The notes: a model not told the origin generated them from the sequence alone. A DNA stretch of 64,000 nucleotides from Meiothermus sp. Pnk-1 (GCF_003226535.1 NZ_QKOB01000004.1:184746-248745); one strand, 5' to 3'. Numbered from the stretch's first letter, positions 37,211 to 46,568 are shown. Made by a program: numbers and translations.

Positions 37211-37564
37211 ATGAAACGCTTTGTAGTCCTTTTGCTTTCTTCACTGCTGTCTTCCTGTGTCTATCTGGTCGAAGATACCACGCCGGATAGCCGGCCCATC
37301 CCGGTGCCTAATTCGCAGATGGTTCCAGCTCCCAGTGCGGGGAATTATACCTATGCCTGTAATGAAGGGCGCCTGGTAGTCAACTACCTGAGCAGCGATA
37401 GCGTTCGAGTGTTTTACAATGATGCATTTCAGGCTTTATCTTTGCGGAGTATTTCGCCGGAGCGAGTTTACTCCAATGGGACGTACACTTGGTCTTTGAA
37501 CCGTTCGGGGCAGGGAACCCTTCGGGTAGGCTCCCAATTCGTTCGTACAGGCTGCGCCCTGTAG
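37211..37564 (+). CDS. MliC-like lipoprotein
   Basis: A 117-residue lipoprotein (signal to Cys16, LLSSC) whose mature domain matches the C-terminus of the DUF4384 protein: YACNEGRLVVNYLSSDSVRV, then FYNDAFQALSL and VYSNGTYTWSL, with a Cys near each end. The pattern (short beta-barrel, opening YxC, end Cys) resembles MliC/PliC inhibitors of c-type lysozyme, though sequence support is modest. AGGAGAG lies before the ATG. Probably co-transcribed with the preceding lipoprotein gene. Confidence 0.72.
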   Translation: MKRFVVLLLSSLLSSCVYLVEDTTPDSRPIPVPNSQMVPAPSAGNYTYACNEGRLVVNYLSSDSVRVFYNDAFQALSLRSISPERVYSNGTYTWSLNRSGQGTLRVGSQFVRTGCAL

Positions 37565-37567
37565 AGG

Positions 37568-37601
37568 CTAAAAAAGATAGGGGTCGGGCTTCCCCGACCC
37601 C
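37568..37601 (-). terminator. terminator between convergent genes
   Basis: GGGGTCGGG (37580-37588) pairs with CCCGACCCC (37593-37601). On the minus strand the stem is followed by TATCTTTTTT, so it mainly ends the E2-like gene's transcript. It may also serve the lipoprotein gene. Confidence 0.8.
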
Positions 37602-37615
37602 CATGGAGTTGCTTA

Positions 37616-39133
37616 TTAGGCCAGCAAAATAGGCCGCTCGAGGTAGTAGGCCACCCGCTCCAAGAGCCGGCTTGCCGTCTTTGCCTCCAGATCCCCGCTC
37701 ACCGACAAAAGGGCCTGCTCGCCCAGGCGGCGGCCCAAGGAGAGTACCTTGGCCCCAGGGAAGATGAGCTGGTCGAAGCTGTCCAAAACCAGCACCACCA
37801 GACCACCCTCGGCTTCGGTGGCGGCCTCTAGGGCTTCCAGGGTTCCCCGCAGGGTGTGGGCGGGAACGGCCTGGTAAGCCCGCAGGGTTTCGCCCTCGAG
37901 CACCCCCTTGTTGGCCCGCAGCGGCAGCTCGAGGTCGGCCAGGGCTTTCTCCGCTGCCCGGTAGAGGAGGGGTAGCATCCCTACCTCGCGGTGCCAGGCC
38001 TGGGCCAGCGTCTCCGCGGCTTGGGCAGCCGCCCCGACTTGCACGAGCTGTTGCCAGGCCTGTACCCGGAGCGGGGCAGCAGGGGTGGGGGCTACCTGGC
38101 TGTCGCCGGGAAAATACGTCTGGGGGCTAGGGGTGGGAGTGGTATCGGCGCCGGAGGCAGCAAATCCGCTCCAGGCGGCCGGAGCCATCTCGGCGGCCTC
38201 AGGGGCTGCAGGTTCTTCCGGCGTCTCGGCAAAGCTCGGCGCCGGTTCGGCGGGAAGCTCGCTGATCGGTGATTCTTCCCCGAAGGACGTGGCCTCGGCG
38301 GGGGCCGGCTCGGCCTGCCAAGCGGGGGGGACGGTCTCGCCCTGCCAGGGGGGAACCGAAGGCTCAGGGGAGGGCTCTTGCCAGGGCTGGGCCGCCGGCT
38401 CGCCCCAGCTCGAGGGGATAGCTTCGGGCCAGCTCGGCAGGGGGGGTTCCGCCGGGGTGGATGCGCTTACCTCGGGCTCGCCCCAGTCTCCTAGGTCGAG
38501 GGGGGCGGGCTTGCTGTGAGGAAGCGCACCGGTCGGATCCGAGGAGGGAGCACTCACCCCGGGCCAGGTGAACTGTTCTTCCCGGCTGAGGCCGGGGAAT
38601 TGCGTCACGTCGAGGCTCGGCGGGGCAGGCTCGGCGGTTATCGCCGGCATGGGCTCGGAGTTGGGGCCGCTGGCGGGCGCTTCGGCCTCGAGGCCGGGGG
38701 CCTCCAAGCCCAAGTCATCGAAAACGATATCGAAATCCCCCAGGGTGGGGTGCTTATCCGCCGGTTTCTCCCCGAGGGGGGGTACTGAGAAACCGCTCCG
38801 CGGGGGCTCTCCAGGAGGCGGGGGCGAAAAGGTGGAGGCGGTTGCTTTCGGGGGGGTTGGCTGGCTGGTTGGGATCACATCGCTCAGGCTCACCCCCTCT
38901 TTGGCCAGCATGGCCTGGGCCTGGCTGATGTCGGGGATGGTCTCCGGCGGAGCCGGCTGCTCCTCGGGGGTAGGGGGCAGGTCGATCTCCCCGGCCATGA
39001 CCTTAGCCAGGAAGGAGAGGATATCGCGCTCGACGATGGTGCCTTCTGGCCCGCTGCCTTTGAGGGTGCGCCAGTCGATCCCGTTTTCTTCGGCCAACCG
39101 CCGGGCTAACGGCGTGATTTTGGGTTCGCTCAT
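37616..39133 (-). CDS. E2-like protein with PSBD, long Pro-rich linker and inactive C-domain
   Basis: A 505-residue protein. Residues 4-42 are a peripheral subunit-binding domain of 2-oxoacid dehydrogenase E2 type (ITPLARRLAEENGIDWRTLK, then GSGPEGTIVERDIL). Residues about 45-365 are low complexity, rich in Pro, Ala, Glu, Ser and Trp (repeated PSWPEAIPSSWGEPAAQPW-like units). Residues about 366-505 look like a degenerate acyltransferase core ending SRLLERVAYYLERPILLA, but the catalytic DHRxxDG is replaced by SVSGDLEAKTASR and no lipoyl domain is present. It should not be an active E2. ATG 39133 gives MSEPKITPL; ATG 39148 is an alternative. Confidence 0.75.
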   Translation of the reverse strand: MSEPKITPLARRLAEENGIDWRTLKGSGPEGTIVERDILSFLAKVMAGEIDLPPTPEEQPAPPETIPDISQAQAMLAKEGVSLSDVIPTSQPTPPKATASTFSPPPPGEPPRSGFSVPPLGEKPADKHPTLGDFDIVFDDLGLEAPGLEAEAPASGPNSEPMPAITAEPAPPSLDVTQFPGLSREEQFTWPGVSAPSSDPTGALPHSKPAPLDLGDWGEPEVSASTPAEPPLPSWPEAIPSSWGEPAAQPWQEPSPEPSVPPWQGETVPPAWQAEPAPAEATSFGEESPISELPAEPAPSFAETPEEPAAPEAAEMAPAAWSGFAASGADTTPTPSPQTYFPGDSQVAPTPAAPLRVQAWQQLVQVGAAAQAAETLAQAWHREVGMLPLLYRAAEKALADLELPLRANKGVLEGETLRAYQAVPAHTLRGTLEALEAATEAEGGLVVLVLDSFDQLIFPGAKVLSLGRRLGEQALLSVSGDLEAKTASRLLERVAYYLERPILLA

Positions 39134-39172
39134 CTTGAGGGCTATCATAGCGCAAGGTGATAGCCTAGAACG

Positions 39173-40246
39173 GTGGAAATAACCTTCGCCCAACTCCTGA
39201 GCGACTACTGCCTCCAAGCCCAGCCCTCCCAGACCGTGCTGATCGAGGCCCAGACCCCGGCCCTGCCCCTCATCGAGGCCCTGGTTCCGGCCCTCCTGGA
39301 GCGCGGAGCTTACCCGCTGGTGCTCTTGGAGTATCCCGAGCAGGGGCGGGATTTCCTCGAGAAAGCCGGGGCTTGGCTCGAGCAAATCCCGCCCATCCGC
39401 TGCCAGATGGCCGAGGCGGCCAACGCCTCTTTGCGCATACAGAGCGAGGAGAACCCCCTCTCGCTCTCCGGAATTGACCCGGCCCGCCTCACCAGGCACC
39501 GCAAGGCCTGGCGCGAGCTCTCGGAGATCCGCCTGGGCAAGCGCTGGACGCTCACCCTCTACCCCACCCCGGGGTATGCCCAGCAGGCCGGGATGAGCAC
39601 CGCCCATTTCCGAGCGTTCGTGCAACGGGCGCTGTTCCTCGACAAGCCCGATCCGGTAGCCGCTTGGCGCGAGCTGGCGGCTTTCCAGGCGGCTTTGATC
39701 GAGCGGCTCCGGAAAGTGCGGGAGGTCCGGCTCGAGGCCGAGGGCACCGATTTACGGCTTAGCGTGGAAGGGCGCACCTGGGTCAACTCCGACGGTAAGC
39801 GCAACATGCCCTCGGGTGAGGTGTTCACCGGCCCCTGGGAGGCCTCCGCCGAGGGAGAGGTGAGCTTCAACCTGCCGGCGGTGGTGGCCGGGCAGCGGGT
39901 GGAGGGGGTGTACCTGAGGTTTCGGCAAGGCCAGGTGGTGGAGGCCCGGGCTGAGCGGGGGGAAGAATACCTGCACTCGGTGCTCGAGAGCGACCCTGGG
40001 GCGAAGTTCCTGGGCGAACTCGGCATCGGCACCAACTTTGGCATCGACCGCCCCAGCGGGATCGTGCTCTTCGACGAGAAGATCGGCGGGAGCGTGCACC
40101 TGGCGTTGGGCAACAGCTACCCCGAGACCGGGGGGACCAACCGCTCGGCGGTGCACTGGGACCTGGTGCTCGACCTGAGGTCTGGCGGGCGCATCTGGGC
40201 CGATGGGGAGGTGTTGCAGGAGAACGGGCAGTTCGTGGGGATCTGA
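39173..40246 (+). CDS. M29-family aminopeptidase
   Basis: A 357-residue metallo-aminopeptidase related to Thermus aminopeptidase T. Ligand and active-site segments: KRNMPSGEVFTGPWE, GEEYLHSVLES, FLGELGIGTNFGID, DEKIGGSVHLALGNSYPETG and NRSAVHWDLVLDL. It is somewhat shorter than aminopeptidase T (about 408), mainly in the N-terminal domain. The GTG start has TAGCCT 6 nt upstream and no Shine-Dalgarno, so it may be leaderless; it is divergent from the E2-like gene with only 24-39 bp between starts. Confidence 0.92.
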   Translation: MEITFAQLLSDYCLQAQPSQTVLIEAQTPALPLIEALVPALLERGAYPLVLLEYPEQGRDFLEKAGAWLEQIPPIRCQMAEAANASLRIQSEENPLSLSGIDPARLTRHRKAWRELSEIRLGKRWTLTLYPTPGYAQQAGMSTAHFRAFVQRALFLDKPDPVAAWRELAAFQAALIERLRKVREVRLEAEGTDLRLSVEGRTWVNSDGKRNMPSGEVFTGPWEASAEGEVSFNLPAVVAGQRVEGVYLRFRQGQVVEARAERGEEYLHSVLESDPGAKFLGELGIGTNFGIDRPSGIVLFDEKIGGSVHLALGNSYPETGGTNRSAVHWDLVLDLRSGGRIWADGEVLQENGQFVGI

Positions 40247-40315
40247 CCGGCCAGCACCCCTTGGCTACCGCATTGCGCAAGGAAAAGTAGGCCAGATCTT
40301 GTCCTCAGGCCGGTT

Positions 40316-41299
40316 TCAGACGGCCAGCACCGCCGCCCCCCGCACCCTCCCGGCGCGCAGGTCGGAGAGGGCCTGGCTGGCCGCCTCGAGCGGGTAGACT
40401 TGTACCTCGGTTTTGATGGGCACCTGCGGGGCCAAGGCCAGAAACTCCTCGCCATCTTGGCGGGTCAGGTTGGCTACCGAGCGCAGCCCCCGCTCCTCCC
40501 ACAACAGCGCGTAGGGGAAGGCGGGGATTTGGCTCATGTGGATGCCGCCGCAGACCACGGTGCCACCTTTGTCCACGTCCCGCAGGGCCTTGGGTACCAG
40601 GGCTCCGTCCGGGGCGAAGAGGATCGCCGCGTCCAGCTTCTGCGGCGGGCTTTGGTCCGAACCCCCGGCCCAGACCGCCCCCAGCTCGAGGGCAAAGCGC
40701 TGCCCTAGGGTGTCGCCGGGCCGGGTGAAGGCGTAGACCTGTCGGCCTTGGTGCCGGGCTACTTGGGTCAGGATGTGGGCGGCGGCGCCGAAGCCATAGA
40801 GGCCCAGGCGCTCGGCCTGGCCGGCCAGCTTGAGGCTGCGGTAACCGATGAGCCCCGCGCACAGGAGGGGAGCGACCTCGAGGTCGCCGTATCCCGCCGG
40901 CAAGGGATAGCAGAAATCGGCGTAGGCCACAGTGTACTCTGCGTAGCCGCCGTCGAGGTGATAGCCGGTGAAGCGGGCCTGTGGGCAGAGGTTCTCCTGG
41001 CCCCGTTGGCAGTACTTGCAGGCCCCGCAGGCCCAGCCCAGCCAGGCCACCCCTACCCGCTCTCCGAGGGTAAACCGCCCCACCCCCGGCCCCAATCCGG
41101 CCACCTCCGCCACGATCTGGTGGCCCAGGATGAGGGGAAGCCGGGGGGCCGGGAGTTCGCCGTCCAGGATGTGCAGGTCTGTGCGGCAGACCCCGCAGGC
41201 CCGTACCCGCAGGAGCACCTGGCCCGCTTCCGGCACCGGCAGGGGGCGCTCGGCCCGCTGTAGCGGCCCTCCCGGCACTTCTAGCAGCATCGCGCGCAT
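40316..41299 (-). CDS. zinc-dependent alcohol dehydrogenase family protein
   Basis: A 327-residue medium-chain dehydrogenase. The catalytic zinc site is ACGVCRTDLH and LILGHQIVAEV; the structural zinc has four Cys in CGACKYCQRGQENLC; LCAGLIGYRSLKLAG and GLYGFGAAAHILTQVA form the Rossmann fold. The coenzyme loop lacks a clear acidic residue (FTRPGDT follows), so NADPH use is possible. TACACT lies 6 nt before the ATG, indicating a leaderless transcript. Substrate unknown. Confidence 0.92.
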   Translation of the reverse strand: MRAMLLEVPGGPLQRAERPLPVPEAGQVLLRVRACGVCRTDLHILDGELPAPRLPLILGHQIVAEVAGLGPGVGRFTLGERVGVAWLGWACGACKYCQRGQENLCPQARFTGYHLDGGYAEYTVAYADFCYPLPAGYGDLEVAPLLCAGLIGYRSLKLAGQAERLGLYGFGAAAHILTQVARHQGRQVYAFTRPGDTLGQRFALELGAVWAGGSDQSPPQKLDAAILFAPDGALVPKALRDVDKGGTVVCGGIHMSQIPAFPYALLWEERGLRSVANLTRQDGEEFLALAPQVPIKTEVQVYPLEAASQALSDLRAGRVRGAAVLAV

Positions 41300-41316
41300 C
41301 TAGCCCCAGTGTACGC

Positions 41317-41343
41317 AAAAAACCGGGCCGCCCTCGCGGCCCG
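41317..41343 (-). terminator. rpsA terminator
   Basis: On the minus strand CGGGCCGC (41343-41336) pairs with GCGGCCCG (41331-41324) and is followed by a G and six or seven T. It is also just upstream of the alcohol dehydrogenase promoter. Confidence 0.85.
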
Positions 41344-41387
41344 TGATAGGTCGGGGCCCTCGCCCAGGGGCGGGCGGCCCGGCTGCG

Positions 41388-43169
41388 TTACTTGGTCTCT
41401 TTTTCTTCCTCGAGCCCGAGCTGGTTCAAGAGGTCGCCGTAAAGGTCGCCCAGCTTGACCGAGGCGTTGGCCGCGGTGACCACGTTGGGGTCGTAGTTGG
41501 TGTAGGCGGCGGTGACCCCGTACTCGCTCTCGCGGGGGCGGCGCTCGAGGCGACCCTCAGCCCGCGCCCCCTTGTTCTTCTTTTTAGGCCGCTCGCGGTT
41601 GTCGCGCATCTGCGGCCCGCCCCGCCGGGAACGCTCGCCCTCTTCGGCCTCCTCGGGCTGGGGGGTGGGGGCGGGCGGGGTCAGAAGGCGCTTGCGCGAG
41701 AGGGAGATGCGCTGCTCGACGGGGTCGATGTTGAGGATCACCGCCTCGACCTCATCGCCCTTCTTGAAGAGGTCGGAGGGCTTCTCGACGCGGGTGTAGT
41801 CGAGCTCGCTGATGTGGATCAAGCCCTCGATGCCCGGCTCGATCTCCACGAACACCCCGAAATCGGTGAGGCCGGTGACCTTACCCTTGACCGGCGTGCC
41901 CGGCGGGTAGCGGTCGGGGAGGCTCTTCCAGGGATCGGGCTGGGTCTGGCGCAAGCCCAGGGAGAGGCGGCGCTCGGTTGGGTCGATGCGCAGCACCACC
42001 GCCTCTACCTCTTCGCCCTCTTTCACCACCTCGGAGGGGTGTTTGGGGCGTTTGGTCCAGGAGAGTTCGCTGATGTGGATCAGCCCCTCGAGGCCCGGCT
42101 CCACCTCCACAAAGGCCCCAAAGGGAGTGAGGCCCACCACCTTGCCCCGCACCCGGCTGCCGATGGGGTACTTCTCGCTCACGGTGAGCCAGGGGTCGGG
42201 GACCAGGGCCTTGATCGAGAGGTTGACCCGCTCGCGCTCGGGATCTACCGAGAGCACCTTGGCCCGCACGGTCTGCCCCTTCTGGATCACTTCCTTGGGG
42301 TGGGTGAAGCGGCCCCAGGTGATTTCCGAGCGGTGCACCAGGCCGTCCACGCCGCCCAGCGCCACGAACACCCCGAACTCGGTAACCTCGACCACCTGGC
42401 CTTCGACTACGTCGTCGGGTTTGAGCTGCGAGAGCAGGTTGGCCCGCAGGTTCTTCTGCTCTTCTTCCACCACCGCCCGGCGAGAGAGGATTACCCGACC
42501 TTTTTTGCGGTTGAGCTCGATGATCTTGACCGGGAAGCTCTGCCCCACGTACCCGTCGAGTTCGGGGGTGCGCTTGAGGTCAACCTGAGAGGCCGGCAAG
42601 AAGGCGCGGACGCCCTCGACAAAGGCCACCAGTCCCCCTTTGACCTTCTCCTTCACGGTGACCATCACCGGCTCGGCCCGGTCGAAAAGCTCCTGGATCT
42701 TGACCCAGCTCCTATCGGTCTCGGCCCGTTTCTTGGAGAGGATAATCTGGCCGTTCTCGAGGTCGGCCCGCACCACGTAGACGTTGACCACGTCGCCGGG
42801 CTTCAAAAGCTTTTTAAGCTCCTCTTCGGGAAGGTTCTCCTCGGTGAGCTGGTTGAAGGGGATGATGCCCTCGCTGCGGGCGCCGATATCCACCGCCACG
42901 CCGTCATGGCCTACGAATACCACCGTTCCTTGCAGGATCTGCCCGCGCTGAACGGTCTTCTCGAGGCGCGCTTCGGCGTCTTGTAGGGCTTGTTCCATCA
43001 AGCTTCCGCTAGCCGGGGTTGCCTCGGCGCTGGCTTGAGCCGGGGCGGCTTCCGTCGCGGTTTGAGGAGCGGGGGCCTGAGCTTCGCTGGCCGGTACTTG
43101 GGGTTGCTGGGGGGTCCCGTCCGTCGTTTCTACGACCTGCACGGGGGTCTGGGTTGCCTTGTCTTCCAT
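41388..43169 (-). CDS. rpsA: 30S ribosomal protein S1
   Basis: A 593-residue S1 with about five OB-fold S1 repeats. The clearest are [40 protein letters not shown] and [20 protein letters not shown], each followed by GLxHxSEL and later NLSIKAL- or [12 protein letters not shown] ends. An Ala/Gln/Pro-rich N-terminal extension (residues 1-55) and a basic, disordered C-terminus after about residue 520 flank them. S1 unwinds mRNA at initiation. ATG 43169 follows GGAGG by 9 nt; upstream codons lie in a structured leader. Confidence 0.95.
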   Translation of the reverse strand: MEDKATQTPVQVVETTDGTPQQPQVPASEAQAPAPQTATEAAPAQASAEATPASGSLMEQALQDAEARLEKTVQRGQILQGTVVFVGHDGVAVDIGARSEGIIPFNQLTEENLPEEELKKLLKPGDVVNVYVVRADLENGQIILSKKRAETDRSWVKIQELFDRAEPVMVTVKEKVKGGLVAFVEGVRAFLPASQVDLKRTPELDGYVGQSFPVKIIELNRKKGRVILSRRAVVEEEQKNLRANLLSQLKPDDVVEGQVVEVTEFGVFVALGGVDGLVHRSEITWGRFTHPKEVIQKGQTVRAKVLSVDPERERVNLSIKALVPDPWLTVSEKYPIGSRVRGKVVGLTPFGAFVEVEPGLEGLIHISELSWTKRPKHPSEVVKEGEEVEAVVLRIDPTERRLSLGLRQTQPDPWKSLPDRYPPGTPVKGKVTGLTDFGVFVEIEPGIEGLIHISELDYTRVEKPSDLFKKGDEVEAVILNIDPVEQRISLSRKRLLTPPAPTPQPEEAEEGERSRRGGPQMRDNRERPKKKNKGARAEGRLERRPRESEYGVTAAYTNYDPNVVTAANASVKLGDLYGDLLNQLGLEEEKETK

Positions 43170-43340
43170 CCGCCTGTTTCCTCCTGCCTCTGATCCTTCA
43201 GGGGAGATCCCCCTTTGGGATCTGCTCCTGACTTCAGGAGCGTCGCCATGCGAATCGCCGTGCGTTTTGGGTTGCACGGCATCGTTGCAATGGAGCACGC
43301 ATTCGCAAGACGGAGAGCCCTCTTAAGGGCGACCTATCCG
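43170..43340 (-). promoter_or_regulatory. structured 5' leader of rpsA
   Basis: About 160 nt separate a likely promoter (TATAAC/TATGCT on the minus strand near 43340) from the rpsA start. The leader holds three perfect hairpins: GCCGTGC/GCACGGC (43257-43280), CTCCTGA/TCAGGAG (43225-43240) and AGATCCC/GGGATCT (43205-43223). S1 autoregulates its mRNA in enterobacteria through leader hairpins; this may be an analogous site. Confidence 0.45.
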
Positions 43341-43402
43341 TTATAGCATAGAGCGGCGCTTCGCACAACCCACGCAGTTTTTTGCGTGATAGACTTAGGC
43401 TC

Positions 43403-43894
43403 GTGCGCGTCAAGGAGCTCATGAAAGCTAGACCCCACAGCGTGCGCCTGGACGAGACCTTGCTGGTGGCCGCCCAGCGGATGCTCCAGCACCGCCTGGG
43501 GGGGCTGCCGGTGGTGGACGAAAGCGGGAAGCTGGTGGGGCTTATCGAGGTGGACGATTTGCTGCCCCGACCGGAAAACGTCCCTTTCTCCGAGGTGGAG
43601 GCCTTGCGGTTGTTCGATGAATGGGTGGATCCGGGCTCGGTGGAGGGCATCTACCGGCAGTACCAGTCCAGGCCGGTGGCGTCAGCCATGCGCACCGAGC
43701 TGGCGGTGGTCTCTCCCGAGGACCCGCTGGAAACCGCCCTGGTGCGCATGCTGCAAAACCGGCAGTACCGCCGCGTGCTGGTGGTAGACGCGCAGGGCCA
43801 GTTGATCGGCACCCTCACCCGCAGCGATTTCCTGCGGCTGTTTGTGATGCAAGGCCCGTCGGCTTCCCACCCGATCACCCCCACGGAGGATTGA
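43403..43894 (+). CDS. CBS-domain pair protein
   Basis: About 163 residues with two CBS motifs: MKARPHSVRLDETLLVAAQR through GGLPVVDESGKLVGLIEVDDL, and MRTELAVVSPEDPLETAL through RRVLVVDAQGQLIGTLTRSD. CBS pairs bind adenosyl ligands and regulate partners. GTG 43403 has TAGACT 7 nt upstream (43390-43395), fitting a leaderless start. The stop overlaps the start of the next gene (TGATG), so it probably senses nucleotides for that cation antiporter. Confidence 0.9.
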   Translation: MRVKELMKARPHSVRLDETLLVAAQRMLQHRLGGLPVVDESGKLVGLIEVDDLLPRPENVPFSEVEALRLFDEWVDPGSVEGIYRQYQSRPVASAMRTELAVVSPEDPLETALVRMLQNRQYRRVLVVDAQGQLIGTLTRSDFLRLFVMQGPSASHPITPTED

Positions 43895-45051
43895 TGCACC
43901 TGCTAGAGGTTTTTTACCTGCTCCTGGCGGCCCAGCTCCTAGGCTGGGTCTTCAAAACCCTAAGACAACCCGTGGTGATCGGCGAGGTGCTGGCGGGGGT
44001 AGTGGTGGGCCCGGCGGTGCTGGGTTGGGTGCACCAGGGGGAGATCTTGGAGTTTCTCGCCGAGCTGGGGGCGATCTTCTTGCTGTTCATGGTGGGGCTC
44101 GAGACCCGCCTCAAGGACATCTTGGCGGTGGGCAAAGAGGCCTTTCTGGTGGCGGTGCTGGGGGTGGCCTTCCCGTTCGTGGGGGGGTACTTCTACGGCG
44201 GGGTCATCGGCTTCCAGCAACTCCCGGCGCTGTTTCTGGGCACCACGCTGGTGGCCACCAGCGTAGGCATCACCGCCCGGGTGCTGCAGGAGCTGGGGGT
44301 GCTCTCGCGCCCCTACAGCCGTATCATCCTGGGGGCGGCGGTCATCGACGACGTGCTAGGCCTGATCGTGCTGGCGGTGGTCAGCGGGGTGGCCCAGAGC
44401 GGGACTGTGGAGATCGCCGCGGCGCTGCGCATCACGCTGATCTCAGCCGTGTTTGTGGGGGCGGCCATGGCCCTGGTGCCCCTGGTGCGCCGCCTTCCGC
44501 TCGAGCGCCTGCCGGTGGGGAGCCCCTTTGGCTTTGCCCTAGTGGCGGGGGTGGGGTTGGCGGCGCTGGCGGCGGCCATCGGCCTGGCCCCCATCGTGGG
44601 GGCTTTCCTGGCGGGGATGCTGCTGGCCGAGGTGCGGGAGAAATATGAGCTCGAGCGGCCCTCCTTCGCCGTGCAGGCCTTTTTGTCGCCCATCTTCTTC
44701 GCCATGGTGGGGGTTCGCCTGGAGCTAGCCGCGTTGGCCCAAAGCCAGGTGCTCCTCTACGGTAGCGTGGTGCTGCTGATCGCTTTGGCGGGCAAGCTGG
44801 TGGGGGGGTTTTTGGGAGCGCTCAGCCAGGGGTTCCGGCGGGCGGTGGTGGTGGGGGTGGGGATGGCCCCCAGGGGCGAGGTGGGCCTTATCGTGGCCGC
44901 CCTGGGCCTGGCGGCGGGGGCGGTGAACGAGGAAGAATACGCCCTGGTGCTCTTTATGGTGGTGGGTACCACCCTGCTGGCTCCGCTGTTCTTGCGCCCG
45001 GTGATCGCCTGGGCCGAGCGAGAATCGCCCTCCGAGCGCAGGCGGGCTTGA
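43894..45051 (+). CDS. Kef/NhaS-type cation:proton antiporter (CPA2)
   Basis: A 385-residue membrane protein with about 12 helices. Family motifs: LRQPVVIGEVLAGVVVGPAV, the ion-binding ATSVGITARVLQELG and GAAVIDDVLGLIVLAVVSG (ND/DD site), and IVGAFLAGMLLAEVREKYE. It exchanges K+ or Na+ for protons. It lacks the C-terminal TrkA-N domain of KefB/C; the co-encoded CBS protein could replace it as regulator. GGAGGA lies upstream of the ATG. Confidence 0.9.
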   Translation: MHLLEVFYLLLAAQLLGWVFKTLRQPVVIGEVLAGVVVGPAVLGWVHQGEILEFLAELGAIFLLFMVGLETRLKDILAVGKEAFLVAVLGVAFPFVGGYFYGGVIGFQQLPALFLGTTLVATSVGITARVLQELGVLSRPYSRIILGAAVIDDVLGLIVLAVVSGVAQSGTVEIAAALRITLISAVFVGAAMALVPLVRRLPLERLPVGSPFGFALVAGVGLAALAAAIGLAPIVGAFLAGMLLAEVREKYELERPSFAVQAFLSPIFFAMVGVRLELAALAQSQVLLYGSVVLLIALAGKLVGGFLGALSQGFRRAVVVGVGMAPRGEVGLIVAALGLAAGAVNEEEYALVLFMVVGTTLLAPLFLRPVIAWAERESPSERRRA

Positions 45052-45088
45052 GCCGGGAGGCCAAAGCCCGCAGTATACTGGCGGCAAG

Positions 45089-45886
45089 GTGCGCATCCTG
45101 GCCGTCGTGGTGCTGCTGGGCTTGGCGGGAGCCCAGGAGCTGTTTCATACCGTGCAGCGGGGAGAGACCTTGTTCTCCATCGCCCGTCGCTACGGCACCA
45201 CGGTGGAGACCCTGATGCGCCTCAACGGCCTCAGCCGCCCCAACCTCGAGGTCGGCCAGGTCTTGCGGCTGCCCGCCCCCGCGGCCCAACCCCAGCCCGC
45301 CGCCGCTACCTATTCCGTGCAGCCTGGGGATACGCTTTTTAGCATCGCCCGGCGCTTCGGGGTGACGGTGGAGGCGCTACAGGGGGAGAACAACCTGACC
45401 GATACCGCGTTGAGCGTGGGCCAGGTGCTGAAGCTTCCCGCCCCGTCGCCGGTGGCTCCCTCTCCCCAATCCCCCGGCCCGGCTTTCTCGAGGGAGTACG
45501 ACCCGGCGCATCCGGTGCTCCAAGCCGCCCTCAAGTACCTGGGTACGCCCTACAAGTTCGCGGCCAACTCCGAGACCGCGCTGGACTGCTCGGCCTTCGT
45601 GCAGCGGGTGTACGCGGAGGTGGGGCTCGAGCTGCCCCGCACCAGCCGCGAGCAGTGGGATACTTTGCCGGCGGTGCAGGGCGAGGTGAGGCCGGGCGAC
45701 CTGGTGTTCTTCAGCTTTGGGGGGCATCAGATCGACCACGTGGGGATCTACTTGGGCCGGGGGGTATTTGCCCACGCCAGCACCTACGGCAGCCGGGTGG
45801 TGATCGAGAGCCTGGAGGCCCCCTACTACCAAAAGACCTACCGGGGTGCCCGCCGCCCCGAACTGCCCGTGCAGACCCTAAAGTAA
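45089..45886 (+). CDS. LysM-LysM-NlpC/P60 peptidoglycan endopeptidase
   Basis: A 265-residue cell-wall hydrolase. Signal peptide residues 1-15; LysM modules at about 18-62 (HTVQRGETLFSIARRYGTTV) and 75-118 (YSVQPGDTLFSIARRFGVTV); an NlpC/P60 domain from about 138. The catalytic Cys is in ALDCSAFVQRVY, the His in IDHVGIYLGRGVFAHAS. It cleaves peptide stems in peptidoglycan. The GTG start is 9 nt from TATACT (45074-45079), so it is close to leaderless. Confidence 0.93.
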   Translation: MRILAVVVLLGLAGAQELFHTVQRGETLFSIARRYGTTVETLMRLNGLSRPNLEVGQVLRLPAPAAQPQPAAATYSVQPGDTLFSIARRFGVTVEALQGENNLTDTALSVGQVLKLPAPSPVAPSPQSPGPAFSREYDPAHPVLQAALKYLGTPYKFAANSETALDCSAFVQRVYAEVGLELPRTSREQWDTLPAVQGEVRPGDLVFFSFGGHQIDHVGIYLGRGVFAHASTYGSRVVIESLEAPYYQKTYRGARRPELPVQTLK

Positions 45887-45899
45887 ACCCTGCTGCGCC

Positions 45900-46568
45900 T
45901 CAGTGGGGGATCCGCTCGAGGATGGTCCGCACCACGTCGTCTATACCCATCTCGCTGGTGTCCACCAGCACCGCGTCGGGGGCCGGGGCGAGCTGGACTC
46001 GGTCGGCCTGGTCGCGCCGCAGGATCTCCTGTAGCACCGTCTCGTACTCGGCGTTGCGCTCGGGGAGGCGGCGCAAGGCCCGCACCTCGGGGCGGGCGGT
46101 GAGGTAAAACTTCCAGGCGGCCTGGGGAAAGACCGTGCTACCCATATCCCGCCCCTCGACCACGAAGGGCGGGGAAAGCTCGCGCAGGCGTTGGTAGACG
46201 TACTGGCGTACGCGTGGGTGTTTGGCCACCGCCGAGACCATGGCGTCCACCTCGCGGGTGTGCAGCTGCTCGGTGACGTCTTCGCCTTCGGCCAAGAGCC
46301 GGTTGCCTTCGGGGCGCGGGAGGAGCTGGATGGGGTGGGCCTCGAGGGTCGCCAGGATCGCGGCTTCGTCCTCGGGGTTCACCCGGTAGCGCTCGACCTG
46401 GTAGGTGGCCCCTCGGTAGAGCAACCCGGAGGAGACATAGGGTAAGCCTAGGGCGGCGGCCACTCGCTGGGCGACGCTGGATTTTCCCGATGCGGAAGGG
46501 CCATCAATGGCGATAATGGCGTCCGGCGGTACGGTCGGCTCCTTTTCCTCCATGGATGGTTTCACCAT
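45900..46568 (-). CDS. cmk: cytidylate kinase
   Basis: About 222 residues, phosphorylating CMP/dCMP. P-loop [22 protein letters not shown]-binding [25 protein letters not shown] and the lid region RRLPERN. The start is uncertain: ATG 46568 ([10 protein letters not shown]) or ATG 46553; the family core begins at [11 protein letters not shown]. It follows aroA by about 40 bp on the same strand, the common aroA-cmk order. Confidence 0.93.
   Translation of the reverse strand: MVKPSMEEKEPTVPPDAIIAIDGPSASGKSSVAQRVAAALGLPYVSSGLLYRGATYQVERYRVNPEDEAAILATLEAHPIQLLPRPEGNRLLAEGEDVTEQLHTREVDAMVSAVAKHPRVRQYVYQRLRELSPPFVVEGRDMGSTVFPQAAWKFYLTARPEVRALRRLPERNAEYETVLQEILRRDQADRVQLAPAPDAVLVDTSEMGIDDVVRTILERIPH

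Noticed and set aside
41343..42986. 547-codon open frame antisense to rpsA
   Set aside because: Shadow of the S1 repeats; its apparent repeats simply mirror those of S1.
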